Assembly: GCA_900549445.1 (NCBI GenBank)
Contig: UROS01000046.1
Location: 1-14,784, forward strand
Reading direction: 5' to 3'
Length of the DNA: 14,784 nt
Origin: an uncultured Porphyromonadaceae bacterium
GTDB lineage: Bacteria; Bacteroidota; Bacteroidia; Bacteroidales; Muribaculaceae
The notes beneath the pieces are model-generated. The model saw only the letters and a list, made by a program, of their open reading frames with translations, did not search any database and was not told the DNA's origin. This document shows, piece by piece, positions 1 through 7,874 of the stretch (position 1 is its first letter; the number at the start of each line of letters is the position of its first letter). Both the position numbers and the translations under genes were made by a program.

Positions 1-2159
1 CCGTTCCGGCAGCCGCCGAAGTCATCAATCTCACTACTCCCTCCTCATCAATGGTTCTTGATGCGGAAAAAGGAGGCGCTCTCAAAATACTTTATTACGG
101 CGACAAGCTTTCGGCCACCGACCTCGAAAACATAAAGGCCGCAGGCTCGTTCAACCGCGACGCCTATCCCCTCTACGGCAATTACCCTCAGGGCGAGGCG
201 GCGATGAGCGTCACCCATTCCGACGGCAACATGACGACAGTAATGGAAGTGACCGACGTAAGAAAACGTACCGATTCCGACGGCTCGGAAGTGACGACGG
301 TAGAGATGCTCGACAAAGCTTATCCATTCGTGGTAAATGTTAATTACCGCACCTATCCGGGTGAGGACGTGATCGAGACCTGGGTCGACGCGACCAACAA
401 CGAGAAAGGCACCGTGACTCTCAACCGATTCATGTCGGGCTATCTGCCGCTGCGCTACGGCAATGTATGGCTGTCGTCGCTCTACGGTTCCTGGGCCAAC
501 GAAGGGCGCCTCAACCAGGAGCCGCTTACCCACGGAGTGAAAATGATAAAAAACAAGGACGGCCTGCGCAATTCCCACACCTCTCACGGCGAAGTGATGT
601 TCTCGCTCGACGGCAAACCGCTTGAGAACACCGGCCGTACCATAGGGGCCGCTCTCTGCTACGGCGGCAACTACAAGCTGATGATTGACACCGACGACAG
701 CAACTTCCACCACTTCTTCGCAGGCATCAACGAAGAGAATTCCGAATATAATCTTAAGAAAAACGAGACCTTCACCACCCCTGCCCTCGCCCTGACCTAC
801 AGCAACGAAGGTCTGAGCGGAGCAAGCCGCAATTTCCACCGCTGGGGGCGCAACCACAAACTCGCCCACGGCAATGAGCCGCGCAAGATACTCCTTAACT
901 CATGGGAAGGCGTCTATTTCGACATCAACGAAGAGGGTATGGCGCAGATGATGAAGGACATCGCATCGATGGGCGGCGAACTCTTCGTGATGGACGACGG
1001 CTGGTTCGGCGACAAGTATCCCCGAGCCAACGACTCTTCATCGCTCGGCGACTGGACCGTCGACACCGCCAAACTCCCTCACGGCATCAAGGGTCTGACC
1101 GACGAGGCGAAGAAAAACGGAATAAAGTTCGGCATCTGGATCGAGCCGGAAATGACCAACTCAAAAAGCCGTCTCTACGAGGAGCATCCCGAGTACATAA
1201 TCAAAGCTGATAAACGCGACATCGTGGAAGGCCGCGGCGGCACGCAGCTGGTGCTCGACTTGGCCAATCCGAAAGTACAGGATCTCGTGTTCAGCGTGGT
1301 CGACACCCTAATGACGAAGTACCCCGAAATCGACTACATCAAATGGGACGCCAACGCCCCCGTGATGCAGCACGGCTCGCAGTATCTCACCCGCGACAAC
1401 CAGAGCCATCTCTACATTGATTATCATAAGGGATTCGAGAAAACTCTCGACCGCATCCGCGCAAAATATCCCGATCTTACCATCCAGGCCTGCGCCAGCG
1501 GCGGCGGCCGCGCAAACTGGGGCATACTCCCCCACTTCGACGAATTCTGGGTGAGCGACAACACCGACGCCCTCCAGCGCGTCTACATGCAGTGGGGCAC
1601 TTCCTACTTCTTCCCGGCAGTGGCCATGGCCTCGCATATCTCGGCCGCGCCCAACCATCAGACCTTCCGCACCATTCCGCTCAAATACCGCACCGACGTA
1701 GCCATGAGCGGACGCCTCGGAATGGAAATCCAGCCCAAAAACATGACCGATGAGGAAAAGGATTTCTGCCGCCGCGCCATAAGCTCCTACAAGGAAATAC
1801 GCCCCATCGTGCAGCAAGGCGACATATACCGTCTGCTCTCTCCCTACGACAAACTCGGCGCCGCATCGCTCATGTACGTGACACCCGACAAGAACGACGC
1901 CGTCTACTATTGGTGGAAGACTGAAACGTTCTGCAACCAGCAGCTTCCCAGAGTGACGATGGCAGGTCTCGACCCCGGGAAAATCTACACCGTAACCGAA
2001 CTCAACCGCATCGACAACGAACCTCTCCCCTACGAGGGCAAGCAGTTCACGGGCAAATATCTGATGGACAACGGCCTGGAAATGCCCCTTGAGCACAACG
2101 TCGACTACCACAAACGCACAGACTACGCATCGCGTGTGCTGCGCCTCACAGCCAGATAA
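1..2159 (+). CDS. GH36 alpha-galactosidase (5' partial)
   Basis: This is a glycoside hydrolase family 36 enzyme that removes terminal alpha-1,6-linked galactose from raffinose-type sugars or galactomannans by a retaining mechanism. The reading frame is open from base 3, so the ATG at 51 is probably internal and the start, with any signal peptide, lies upstream. Counting from that Met: DDGWFG at 315-320 and a following SLGDW; the nucleophile motif YIKWDAN with Asp433; CASGGGR near 484-490; and the acid/base motif WVSDNTD with Asp503. The 70-residue gap between the two catalytic Asp residues is what I recall for GH36. The N-terminal part fits the beta-supersandwich domain and the C-terminal part the small beta domain. 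The catalytic residues are intact and the gene ends normally. Localisation (periplasm or surface) cannot be judged without the N terminus. Family assignment is firm; the exact substrate is not. Confidence 0.95.
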   Translation, partial: VPAAAEVINLTTPSSSMVLDAEKGGALKILYYGDKLSATDLENIKAAGSFNRDAYPLYGNYPQGEAAMSVTHSDGNMTTVMEVTDVRKRTDSDGSEVTTVEMLDKAYPFVVNVNYRTYPGEDVIETWVDATNNEKGTVTLNRFMSGYLPLRYGNVWLSSLYGSWANEGRLNQEPLTHGVKMIKNKDGLRNSHTSHGEVMFSLDGKPLENTGRTIGAALCYGGNYKLMIDTDDSNFHHFFAGINEENSEYNLKKNETFTTPALALTYSNEGLSGASRNFHRWGRNHKLAHGNEPRKILLNSWEGVYFDINEEGMAQMMKDIASMGGELFVMDDGWFGDKYPRANDSSSLGDWTVDTAKLPHGIKGLTDEAKKNGIKFGIWIEPEMTNSKSRLYEEHPEYIIKADKRDIVEGRGGTQLVLDLANPKVQDLVFSVVDTLMTKYPEIDYIKWDANAPVMQHGSQYLTRDNQSHLYIDYHKGFEKTLDRIRAKYPDLTIQACASGGGRANWGILPHFDEFWVSDNTDALQRVYMQWGTSYFFPAVAMASHISAAPNHQTFRTIPLKYRTDVAMSGRLGMEIQPKNMTDEEKDFCRRAISSYKEIRPIVQQGDIYRLLSPYDKLGAASLMYVTPDKNDAVYYWWKTETFCNQQLPRVTMAGLDPGKIYTVTELNRIDNEPLPYEGKQFTGKYLMDNGLEMPLEHNVDYHKRTDYASRVLRLTAR

Positions 2160-2303
2160 TCAACGATCTGCCTGATATTTTCAAGCAGCCGTTGAGCTTA
2201 GACTCTGCATTCTCTTATATTCGTTAATATAACAATCTGAGCTATCCAAACTTCGAGTTAACAGATTAATAGCTCGTATCACTCAATTCTAAGGTAAAAC
2301 CAC

Positions 2304-2342
2304 AGAGCTGCCTGAGCGTGACGCCCGGGCAGCTCTTTTTTC
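2304..2342 (+). terminator. Intrinsic terminator downstream of the alpha-galactosidase
   Basis: The arms AGAGCTGCC (2304-2312) and GGCAGCTCT (2328-2336) are perfect reverse complements, and the stem can extend inward by a G-U and a G-C pair. A run of seven T (2336-2342) follows at once. It lies 145 bases after the galactosidase stop and about 70 bases before the next start codon, so it should end the galactosidase transcript, or any transcript starting between 2160 and 2300. Confidence 0.85.
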
Positions 2343-2371
2343 AGCTCCCCAATCCGCTCATGAACAATTGT

Positions 2372-2398
2372 TGACATCTGGCGATTGTATTTATACAA
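2372..2398 (+). promoter_or_regulatory. Possible promoter for the adenylation-GNAT-esterase operon
   Basis: After the terminator and before the ATG at 2411 there is an AT-rich stretch with TTGACA at 2372-2377 and TATTTATAC at 2389-2397. It matches the Bacteroidota -7 consensus TAnnTTTG only partly, and the spacing to either TTG is not ideal. It is listed because an operon starting at 2411 needs a promoter here unless it depends on read-through of the terminator. The rest of 2160-2410 holds no gene. Confidence 0.3.
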
Positions 2399-2410
2399 AA
2401 TATTCGCTGA

Positions 2411-3850
2411 ATGGACAATAAGACTATATATCACCGATTCTCACAATGGGTTGACCGTCAGCCCGAAGCCATGGCCATAGTGGAGGACGGCCGCGCCGTG
2501 ACTTACCGCCAGCTCGACGTAATGGCAAACGCCATAATGTCGAAATTCTACTCAAAGCGCTACCCGACTGTAGGTATAATAATGAGCCACGGCATAGAAA
2601 TGACAGCCGCGATGCTGGCCGTTGTGAAAAGTGGCGCAGCCTACGTGCCTGCCGAACCGTCATTGCCTCGGGAGAGAGCCGGATACATGATGGCGACCGC
2701 GGGAGCAGAGTTCGTAATCACCGACAGTTTCTGCCGCAATCTGCCGCAGTCGCCGCTGCTTCCAGACCGTTCCTCCCCCGGGGGAGCGGCCTATATTCTC
2801 TATACTTCGGGCACGTCGGGGCGTCCCAAAGGGGTGGTTGTAGAGAATCACAGCGTGGTGAATTATGCCGAGGCTTTTGAATATGAATTCCATGTTGCTC
2901 CAGGCGATGTCATGCTCCAGTATTCGGTATGTTCATTCGACATTTTTGTTGAGGAAGTGTTCACCACACTGCTCAACGGAGCCACACTCGCCATTCCGCC
3001 GGAAGAAATTCGCGAAGGCAGGCTGCCGGGGCTTATGGATTTTTGCGAACGCCACGGAGTGACCGAAATAAGCGGTTTCCCTTACCTTCTGGCCGACATG
3101 AACCGCTACCGCTTATTCCCGTCAAAGCTGCGTCTGCTCATAAGCGGCGGCGACGTAATCCGGGCGTCATATATCACGTGGCTCAAAAATCAGGATTTTG
3201 TGGTTTACAACACTTACGGCCCGAGCGAAACCACCGTGTGCGCCACATATTTCCGCGTCGACAATGCCGAGCCCCTCGACGACGGCACCTTCCCGATCGG
3301 TAAAGCCATAAAAGGTACCGGAGTGAAAATACTCGACAGCAGCCTGCGTGAGGTGCCGGAAGGAACCGCAGGCGAAATCTGCATTTCGGGCGAAGGGGTG
3401 GCCCACGGTTATCTCGGAAATCCTCCGGAGCAGTCTAACTTCATTATCTGCGCCGACGGCTCGAAAATGTATCGCAGCGGCGACCTCGGCTACCTTCTTC
3501 CCGACGGCAACATAGCGTTTCTGCACCGCAAGGACAGGCAGGTAATGATTCTGGGCAAGCGGGTTGAACCGGAAGAGGTGGAAAACGTGCTGAATGAGTC
3601 GCCGTGTGTGGAACGCGGCGTTGTAAGGGCGTTCACCGACGAGGAAGGGATGGCATATCTCACTGCCTATTTCGTGCCGTCGCACAAAAACTGTCAGCTG
3701 AGCCGTATAAAAAAGTTTCTGCGCTCACGTCTCGCCGATTTCATGGTGCCTGAATTTTTCGTAAAAATGGATGAAATACCTCTTACATCGCGCGGAAAGG
3801 TCAAAGACCGCGCTTTGCCTGTTGTCATGAAGGAAGGAGTTAGGCAATGA
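2411..3850 (+). CDS. Free-standing NRPS-type amino-acid adenylation protein
   Basis: This is a 479-residue ANL-superfamily enzyme predicted to convert an amino acid and ATP into an aminoacyl-adenylate. NRPS core motifs occur in order: A3 LYTSGTSGRPKG (130-141), A4 around FDIFVEE (176-182), A5 YNTYGPSETT (266-275), A7 YRSGDLG (354-360), the A8 hinge region RKDRQV (373-378) and A10 RGKVKDR (461-467) with the catalytic Lys463. Asp177 occupies the position that binds the alpha-amino group, so an alpha-amino acid is the likely substrate. The protein ends just after A10: there is no carrier, condensation or thioesterase domain, and none is encoded nearby. The stop overlaps the next start (ATGA at 3847-3850), which implies translational coupling. 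A DltA-like role was considered, but no dltB, dltC or dltD is present. The activity class is firm; the substrate and acceptor are unknown. Confidence 0.9.
   Translation: MDNKTIYHRFSQWVDRQPEAMAIVEDGRAVTYRQLDVMANAIMSKFYSKRYPTVGIIMSHGIEMTAAMLAVVKSGAAYVPAEPSLPRERAGYMMATAGAEFVITDSFCRNLPQSPLLPDRSSPGGAAYILYTSGTSGRPKGVVVENHSVVNYAEAFEYEFHVAPGDVMLQYSVCSFDIFVEEVFTTLLNGATLAIPPEEIREGRLPGLMDFCERHGVTEISGFPYLLADMNRYRLFPSKLRLLISGGDVIRASYITWLKNQDFVVYNTYGPSETTVCATYFRVDNAEPLDDGTFPIGKAIKGTGVKILDSSLREVPEGTAGEICISGEGVAHGYLGNPPEQSNFIICADGSKMYRSGDLGYLLPDGNIAFLHRKDRQVMILGKRVEPEEVENVLNESPCVERGVVRAFTDEEGMAYLTAYFVPSHKNCQLSRIKKFLRSRLADFMVPEFFVKMDEIPLTSRGKVKDRALPVVMKEGVRQ
3830..3839 (+). promoter_or_regulatory. Shine-Dalgarno-like site for the GNAT gene
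   Basis: The purine run AAGGAAGGAG ends seven bases before the ATG at 3847. Members of the Bacteroidota usually start translation without a strong Shine-Dalgarno, so its presence at an ATGA stop-start overlap supports coupled translation and confirms the GNAT start. Confidence 0.5.
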
Positions 3851-4332
3851 ATATTATTATCCGGGAAGTCACCTCCATCCCCCTGCTCATGCACTGGCGC
3901 AAGGAGGTGATTGAAAACGTGTTCGGCGTTGTCCCCTCGAAGAGACTGCTTGTGACCAACAGGCAATATTACCGGCGCCATATTTCCGACGGGAGCCACC
4001 TTGCCATCGTGGCGGCGGCAGACGGAACCGATGTAGGGTGCGGTGCCATCTGCCTGTCGGACGAACTCCCGTCGCCCGACAACTTTTCGGGTAAATGCGC
4101 ATATCTGATGAACATATACGTCCGCGCCGGGTATCGCAACCGGGGAATCGGCCATGCCATCGTCCGCTGGCTTATGGAAAAGGCCCGGAATCTTGGATGC
4201 GAAAAGATTTTTCTTGAAACAACCGGCTGCGCCCGGCCGTTATATAAAAGTATCGGGTTTAAAGATTATAACGGATTAATGAAATATGCAATCGTTCAGA
4301 ATAGCGAATCTAACGGTAACGGCGACATTTGA
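3847..4332 (+). CDS. GNAT-family N-acetyltransferase
   Basis: This 161-residue cytoplasmic protein has the GCN5-related acetyltransferase fold and should transfer an acyl group from acyl-CoA to an amine. The acyl-CoA pyrophosphate-binding loop RNRGIG is at 97-102, preceded by beta-strand 4 (AYLMNIYV, 85-92) and followed by helix 3. The C-terminal signature ARPLYKSIGF at 129-138 is typical of the family. Length is normal for a single-domain GNAT. The start overlaps the adenylation gene by four bases and the end overlaps the esterase gene by 47 bases, so the three proteins are probably made together. The substrate cannot be read from the sequence. Acetylation of the amino acid, or of the product of the upstream enzyme, is an inference from context. 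Confidence 0.9.
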   Translation: MNIIIREVTSIPLLMHWRKEVIENVFGVVPSKRLLVTNRQYYRRHISDGSHLAIVAAADGTDVGCGAICLSDELPSPDNFSGKCAYLMNIYVRAGYRNRGIGHAIVRWLMEKARNLGCEKIFLETTGCARPLYKSIGFKDYNGLMKYAIVQNSESNGNGDI

Positions 4333-4960
4333 ATCGGCCGAAAGAATATGCTTCATCCTGTATCCCTTCGATGTTCTCGGCGCGTGGATTGATGATGCGG
4401 CCCGGAATTTCGGCGTGACGATAGCCGTGATAACCGGAATGGACTGGAACAATGACCTCACGCCGTGGGCAGCCAAAGGCGTGCCGCAGGGATGCCCCGA
4501 CTTCAGGGGCAACGCTCCGCGGTTTCTGTCGGAACTTACCACGGAGGTGGTTCCGGAGATCGAGCGCCGTCTGAATATCGCCGAAAATGCCGAGCGCACG
4601 CTCACCGGAGTCTCTCTGTCGGGTCTTTTCACGCTCTGGCAGTGGATGACAGACGACACGTTCCGCAACATCATCAGTCTTTCCGGCTCATTCTGGTACG
4701 AAGGTTTCGCAGACTGGATCAAATCCCGTCCTGTCCCTGCCGGAAAAGGCAGAGCTTATTTCCTGCTCGGGAATCTCGAGGCGAAAACAAAGGTCAGGGC
4801 ATTCCAGCCCGTGCAGACCGACACCGAAGAAATCGTTGACTATCTCCGTTCAAAAGGCATCGACGACTGTTTTGAGCTCGTTCCCGGCAACCATTACCAA
4901 TACGGTGAGCAACGCCTCAACCGCGCACTGACATGGATGTTTCCGGGGAAAACGGAATAA
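4286..4960 (+). CDS. Alpha/beta-hydrolase, putative esterase of the esterase D / siderophore-esterase fold
   Basis: This 224-residue hydrolase has the nucleophile elbow GVSLSG at 108-113 with Ser110 as likely nucleophile, and PGNHY at 200-204 with His203 as likely catalytic base. The acidic member is less clear: the segment LGNLEAKTK (161-169) resembles the region carrying it in predicted alpha/beta hydrolases related to Fes, IroE and BesA, so Glu165 is a candidate. No signal peptide is visible, so it probably acts in the cytoplasm. The ATG at 4286 lies inside the GNAT gene (47-base overlap); the ATG at 4279 is in another frame. As last gene of the adenylation operon it may release, edit or degrade an ester or thioester. 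It is small for the family but complete in its core. Whether it is an esterase, thioesterase or amidase is unknown. Confidence 0.78.
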   Translation: MQSFRIANLTVTATFESAERICFILYPFDVLGAWIDDAARNFGVTIAVITGMDWNNDLTPWAAKGVPQGCPDFRGNAPRFLSELTTEVVPEIERRLNIAENAERTLTGVSLSGLFTLWQWMTDDTFRNIISLSGSFWYEGFADWIKSRPVPAGKGRAYFLLGNLEAKTKVRAFQPVQTDTEEIVDYLRSKGIDDCFELVPGNHYQYGEQRLNRALTWMFPGKTE

Positions 4961-4993
4961 TCCTCCATGCCGATTCCTTTTTTCGGCCTACAG

Positions 4994-5024
4994 TGTGAAA
5001 TCTCGCGATTTATGCGTAACTTTG
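4994..5024 (+). promoter_or_regulatory. valS promoter (Bacteroidota type)
   Basis: TAACTTTG at 5017-5024 is an exact match to the -7 consensus TAnnTTTG. TGTG at 4994-4997 is a three-of-four match to the -33 TTTG box, with a 19-base spacer. Transcription would start near 5030, giving a leader of about 35 bases before the valS ATG. Confidence 0.65.
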
Positions 5025-5064
5025 CAGTCTGAATTTTTGAAAAACCAATCACTTCTTTACCAAA

Positions 5065-7683
5065 ATGAACGAGTTAGCTACTAAGTACGACCCACGGTCG
5101 GTTGAAGACAAGTGGTACGCCTACTGGATGGAACATCAGCTGTTCAAGTCGGTTCCCGACGCCAGGGAGCCTTACGCTATTGTCATACCTCCGCCAAACG
5201 TCACTGGTATTCTCCACATGGGCCACATGCTCAACAATACCATACAGGACATCCTCGTACGCCGTGCCCGCATGCTTGGCAAGAACGCCGTATGGGTGCC
5301 CGGCACCGACCACGCCGCCATCGCCACCGAGGCAAAGGTCGTGAACAAACTCGCTTCCGAAGGCATAAAGAAGAGCGACCTCACACGCGAAGAGTTTCTG
5401 AAACATGCCTGGGACTGGACCCACACCCATGGCGGAAAAATCCTCGAGCAGCTGAAGAAACTCGGCGCATCGTGCGACTGGAGCCGCACAGCTTTTACGA
5501 TGGACGACATCCGTTCCCGCAGCGTAATCCACGTGTTTGTCGACCTTTACCGCAAAGGTCTCATCTACCGGGGAAAGCGTATGGTCAATTGGGATCCCAA
5601 GGCGAAAACGGCACTGTCCGACATTGAGGTGGTCTACAAGGAGGAACACAGCAAGCTCTACTACCTCCGCTACAAAATCGCAGGTGAAGACGGGTATGCT
5701 ATCGTAGCCACAACCCGCCCGGAGACAATCATGGGCGACACTGCCATGTGCATCAACCCCAACGACCCTAAAAATCAGCATCTGCGCGGTAAAAAGGTGA
5801 TTGTGCCCCTCGTCAACCGCGAAATCCCCGTAATCGAGGATGAATACGTCGACATTGAATTCGGCACCGGCTGCCTGAAGGTGACTCCTGCCCACGACAT
5901 GAACGACAACATGCTCGGCGAAAAGCACCATCTCGAGACCATCGACATTTTCAACGACGACGCAACCATAAGCGAGGCCGCCGGAATGTATGTAGGCATG
6001 GATCGCTTTGCCGTGCGCGAGCAGATTGCAAAAGATCTCGTGGCCGCGGGTCTCATAGAGAAAATCGAGGACTACGACAACAAGGTGGGCTACTCGGAGC
6101 GCAACATCGACACCGCGGTCGAGCCCCGTCTGAGCGACCAGTGGTTCCTCAGAATGGAGGGCCTCGCCGCCCCGGCGCTCGCCGCCGTAGACAACGGCAC
6201 AATCTCGTTCGTGCCCGAGAAGTTCAAGACAACCTACGACCGCTGGATGACCGAAATCCGCGACTGGTGCATATCGCGTCAGCTATGGTGGGGTCACCGC
6301 GTGCCGGCATACTACCTCCCGGACGGCTCATTCGTTGTAGCCGAATCCGAAGATGAAGCACTCGCCCTCGCCCGCGAGAAGAATCCCGCACTCACTGCTG
6401 CCGACCTCCGTCAGGACGAAGACTGTCTCGACACATGGTTCTCCTCCTGGTTATGGCCCGTGTCGCTTTTCAACGGCATCCTCGATCCCGGCAACGAGGA
6501 AATCAGCTACTACTACCCTACCGCCGACCTCGTGACCGGCCCCGACATCATCTTCTTCTGGGTGGCACGCATGATTATGGCCGGCTACGAATATGCAGGC
6601 AAACAGCCTTTCAACAACGTATATTTCACCGGTATCGTGCGCGACGAAATCGGGCGCAAGATGTCGAAGCAGTTCGGCAACTCTCCCGACCCGCTCGAGC
6701 TGATCGACACCTACGGAGCCGACGGCGTGCGCATGGGTCTGATGCTCTCCGCTCCTGCCGGCAACGACATTTTCTTCGATAAAAAACTCTGCGAAAACGG
6801 CCGCAATTTCTGCAACAAAATATGGAACGCCTTCCGCCTCGTAAAGGGCTGGGAAGTGAGCGAAGATGCCGCACAGCCCGAAAGCGCCCGTCTCGCCGTT
6901 GAATGGTTCGGCAGCAAACTCAGCCGTGCCATAGAGGAAGTCAACGATTCATTCTCCAAGTTCAGGATATCGGAGGCGCTCATGACCATTTACCGCCTCT
7001 TCTGGGATGAATTCTCGTCGTGGTACCTCGAAATGGTGAAACCCGACTATCAGAAGCCCGTCGACCGCAAAACCCTCGACGCCACTCTCGGATATTTCGA
7101 CTCACTGCTGAGAATGCTTCATCCCTTCATGCCGTTCATCACCGAGGAACTCTGGCAGCATCTGAGCGAGCGCCGCGAGGGAGAGTCGATAATGTACGCT
7201 CTTATGCCGGCGGCGCAGGAGACCGACGACCGTGTGCTCGCCGATATGGAAATCGCGAAGGAAATTGTCAACGGGGTGCGCGGAGTGCGCGCTTCGCGCA
7301 ACATTCCCAACCGCGACAAACTCACTCTCAATGTCGTCAACTCCGGAATTCCCGATAAAGAAGTGATTGTACGCCTTGCCGGACTCGATTCGATCGGCAA
7401 CGTTACAGAGAAAGACCCCGCAGCAGCATCGTTCATGGTAGGCACAACCGAATTCAACGTGCCTCTGAGCAACAACATAGATGTCGAGGCTGAAATTGCA
7501 AAACTTACAAAAGAGCTCGACTATCTTGAAGGGTTCAAGGCTTCGGTCAACAAAAAACTGATGAACGAGCGCTTCGTCAACAACGCTCCTGCAGCCGTTG
7601 TAGAGGGCGAACGCAAAAAACTCGCCGACGCCGAGACGAAAATCGCATCAATAACGGCTACCCTCGCCGCCCTGAAGAAATAA
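5065..7683 (+). CDS. valS: Valyl-tRNA synthetase
   Basis: This class Ia synthetase attaches valine to tRNA-Val in the cytoplasm. The 872-residue protein has PPPNVTGILHMGH with the HIGH-type motif HMGH at 51-54. An inserted editing (CP1) domain contains ATTRPET (215-221) and, further on, a GTG...TPAHD segment; it clears mischarged threonine. The second ATP-binding motif is KMSKQ at 532-536, with Gln in place of the usual Ser; I recall this as common in Bacteroidota ValRS, so I do not read it as a defect. The anticodon-binding domain follows, and about the last 70 residues form the charged coiled-coil arm typical of ValRS. Length and ends are normal. It has its own promoter and terminator and faces the coaE block. 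No T-box or other long leader is visible. Confidence 0.98.
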   Translation: MNELATKYDPRSVEDKWYAYWMEHQLFKSVPDAREPYAIVIPPPNVTGILHMGHMLNNTIQDILVRRARMLGKNAVWVPGTDHAAIATEAKVVNKLASEGIKKSDLTREEFLKHAWDWTHTHGGKILEQLKKLGASCDWSRTAFTMDDIRSRSVIHVFVDLYRKGLIYRGKRMVNWDPKAKTALSDIEVVYKEEHSKLYYLRYKIAGEDGYAIVATTRPETIMGDTAMCINPNDPKNQHLRGKKVIVPLVNREIPVIEDEYVDIEFGTGCLKVTPAHDMNDNMLGEKHHLETIDIFNDDATISEAAGMYVGMDRFAVREQIAKDLVAAGLIEKIEDYDNKVGYSERNIDTAVEPRLSDQWFLRMEGLAAPALAAVDNGTISFVPEKFKTTYDRWMTEIRDWCISRQLWWGHRVPAYYLPDGSFVVAESEDEALALAREKNPALTAADLRQDEDCLDTWFSSWLWPVSLFNGILDPGNEEISYYYPTADLVTGPDIIFFWVARMIMAGYEYAGKQPFNNVYFTGIVRDEIGRKMSKQFGNSPDPLELIDTYGADGVRMGLMLSAPAGNDIFFDKKLCENGRNFCNKIWNAFRLVKGWEVSEDAAQPESARLAVEWFGSKLSRAIEEVNDSFSKFRISEALMTIYRLFWDEFSSWYLEMVKPDYQKPVDRKTLDATLGYFDSLLRMLHPFMPFITEELWQHLSERREGESIMYALMPAAQETDDRVLADMEIAKEIVNGVRGVRASRNIPNRDKLTLNVVNSGIPDKEVIVRLAGLDSIGNVTEKDPAAASFMVGTTEFNVPLSNNIDVEAEIAKLTKELDYLEGFKASVNKKLMNERFVNNAPAAVVEGERKKLADAETKIASITATLAALKK

Positions 7684-7711
7684 GGCCTCATACATTATCA
7701 TCTGATAGCGC

Positions 7712-7748
7712 CAGCCCGGACCGACAATTCGATCCGGGCTGACTTTTT
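7712..7748 (+). terminator. valS intrinsic terminator
   Basis: CAGCCCGGA (7712-7720) and TCCGGGCTG (7733-7741) form a perfect nine-base-pair stem with a 12-base loop, followed by AC and TTTTT (7744-7748). It begins 28 bases after the valS stop. It separates valS from the orphan coaE tail that starts a few dozen bases further on. Confidence 0.85.
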
Positions 7749-7792
7749 CTGCGCTGCCCCGCAATGAGAATCTTTGGCGCCGCAACAATTTC

Positions 7793-7835
7793 TTTCAGAG
7801 GGCGGCCTCGATCTGAGGGAGAAGGGGCTCGCAGC
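7793..7835 (-). repeat. Direct repeat copy 1: orphan 3' tail of coaE
   Basis: This 43-bp stretch matches 9248-9290 at 42 of 43 positions (G at 7819 against A at 9274). On the - strand it reads as the last 12 codons of coaE plus stop (CEPLLPQIEAAL, stop), and the one mismatch is synonymous (CTC against CTT for Leu). Weaker similarity extends on both sides, from TGGCGCC at 7775 to about 7870, just short of the nuclease stop codon; the upstream codons there are degenerate and gapped. No coaE body is attached, so this is a remnant or a duplicated integration-site half rather than a working gene end. Confidence 0.9.
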
Positions 7836-7874
7836 ATTGTTATATAAATGCGGATAATGCAGGAAATGCAAGGT

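Noticed and set aside
48..869. - strand frame of 273 codons opposite the alpha-galactosidase, with similar ones at 1308-2111, 5074-5931 and 11580-12404
   Set aside because: They run antisense through strongly conserved genes in a GC-rich genome and show no motifs or start signals of their own.
4969..4987. Inverted repeat GCCGA/TCGGC with a T run after the esterase gene, considered as a terminator
   Set aside because: The arms are only five bases and the T run is in the loop rather than after the stem, so it does not fit an intrinsic terminator.
6658..6672. KMSKQ instead of KMSKS in ValRS
   Set aside because: I recall Gln at this place as common in Bacteroidota valyl-tRNA synthetases. The rest of the catalytic and editing motifs are intact, so it is not evidence of a defect.
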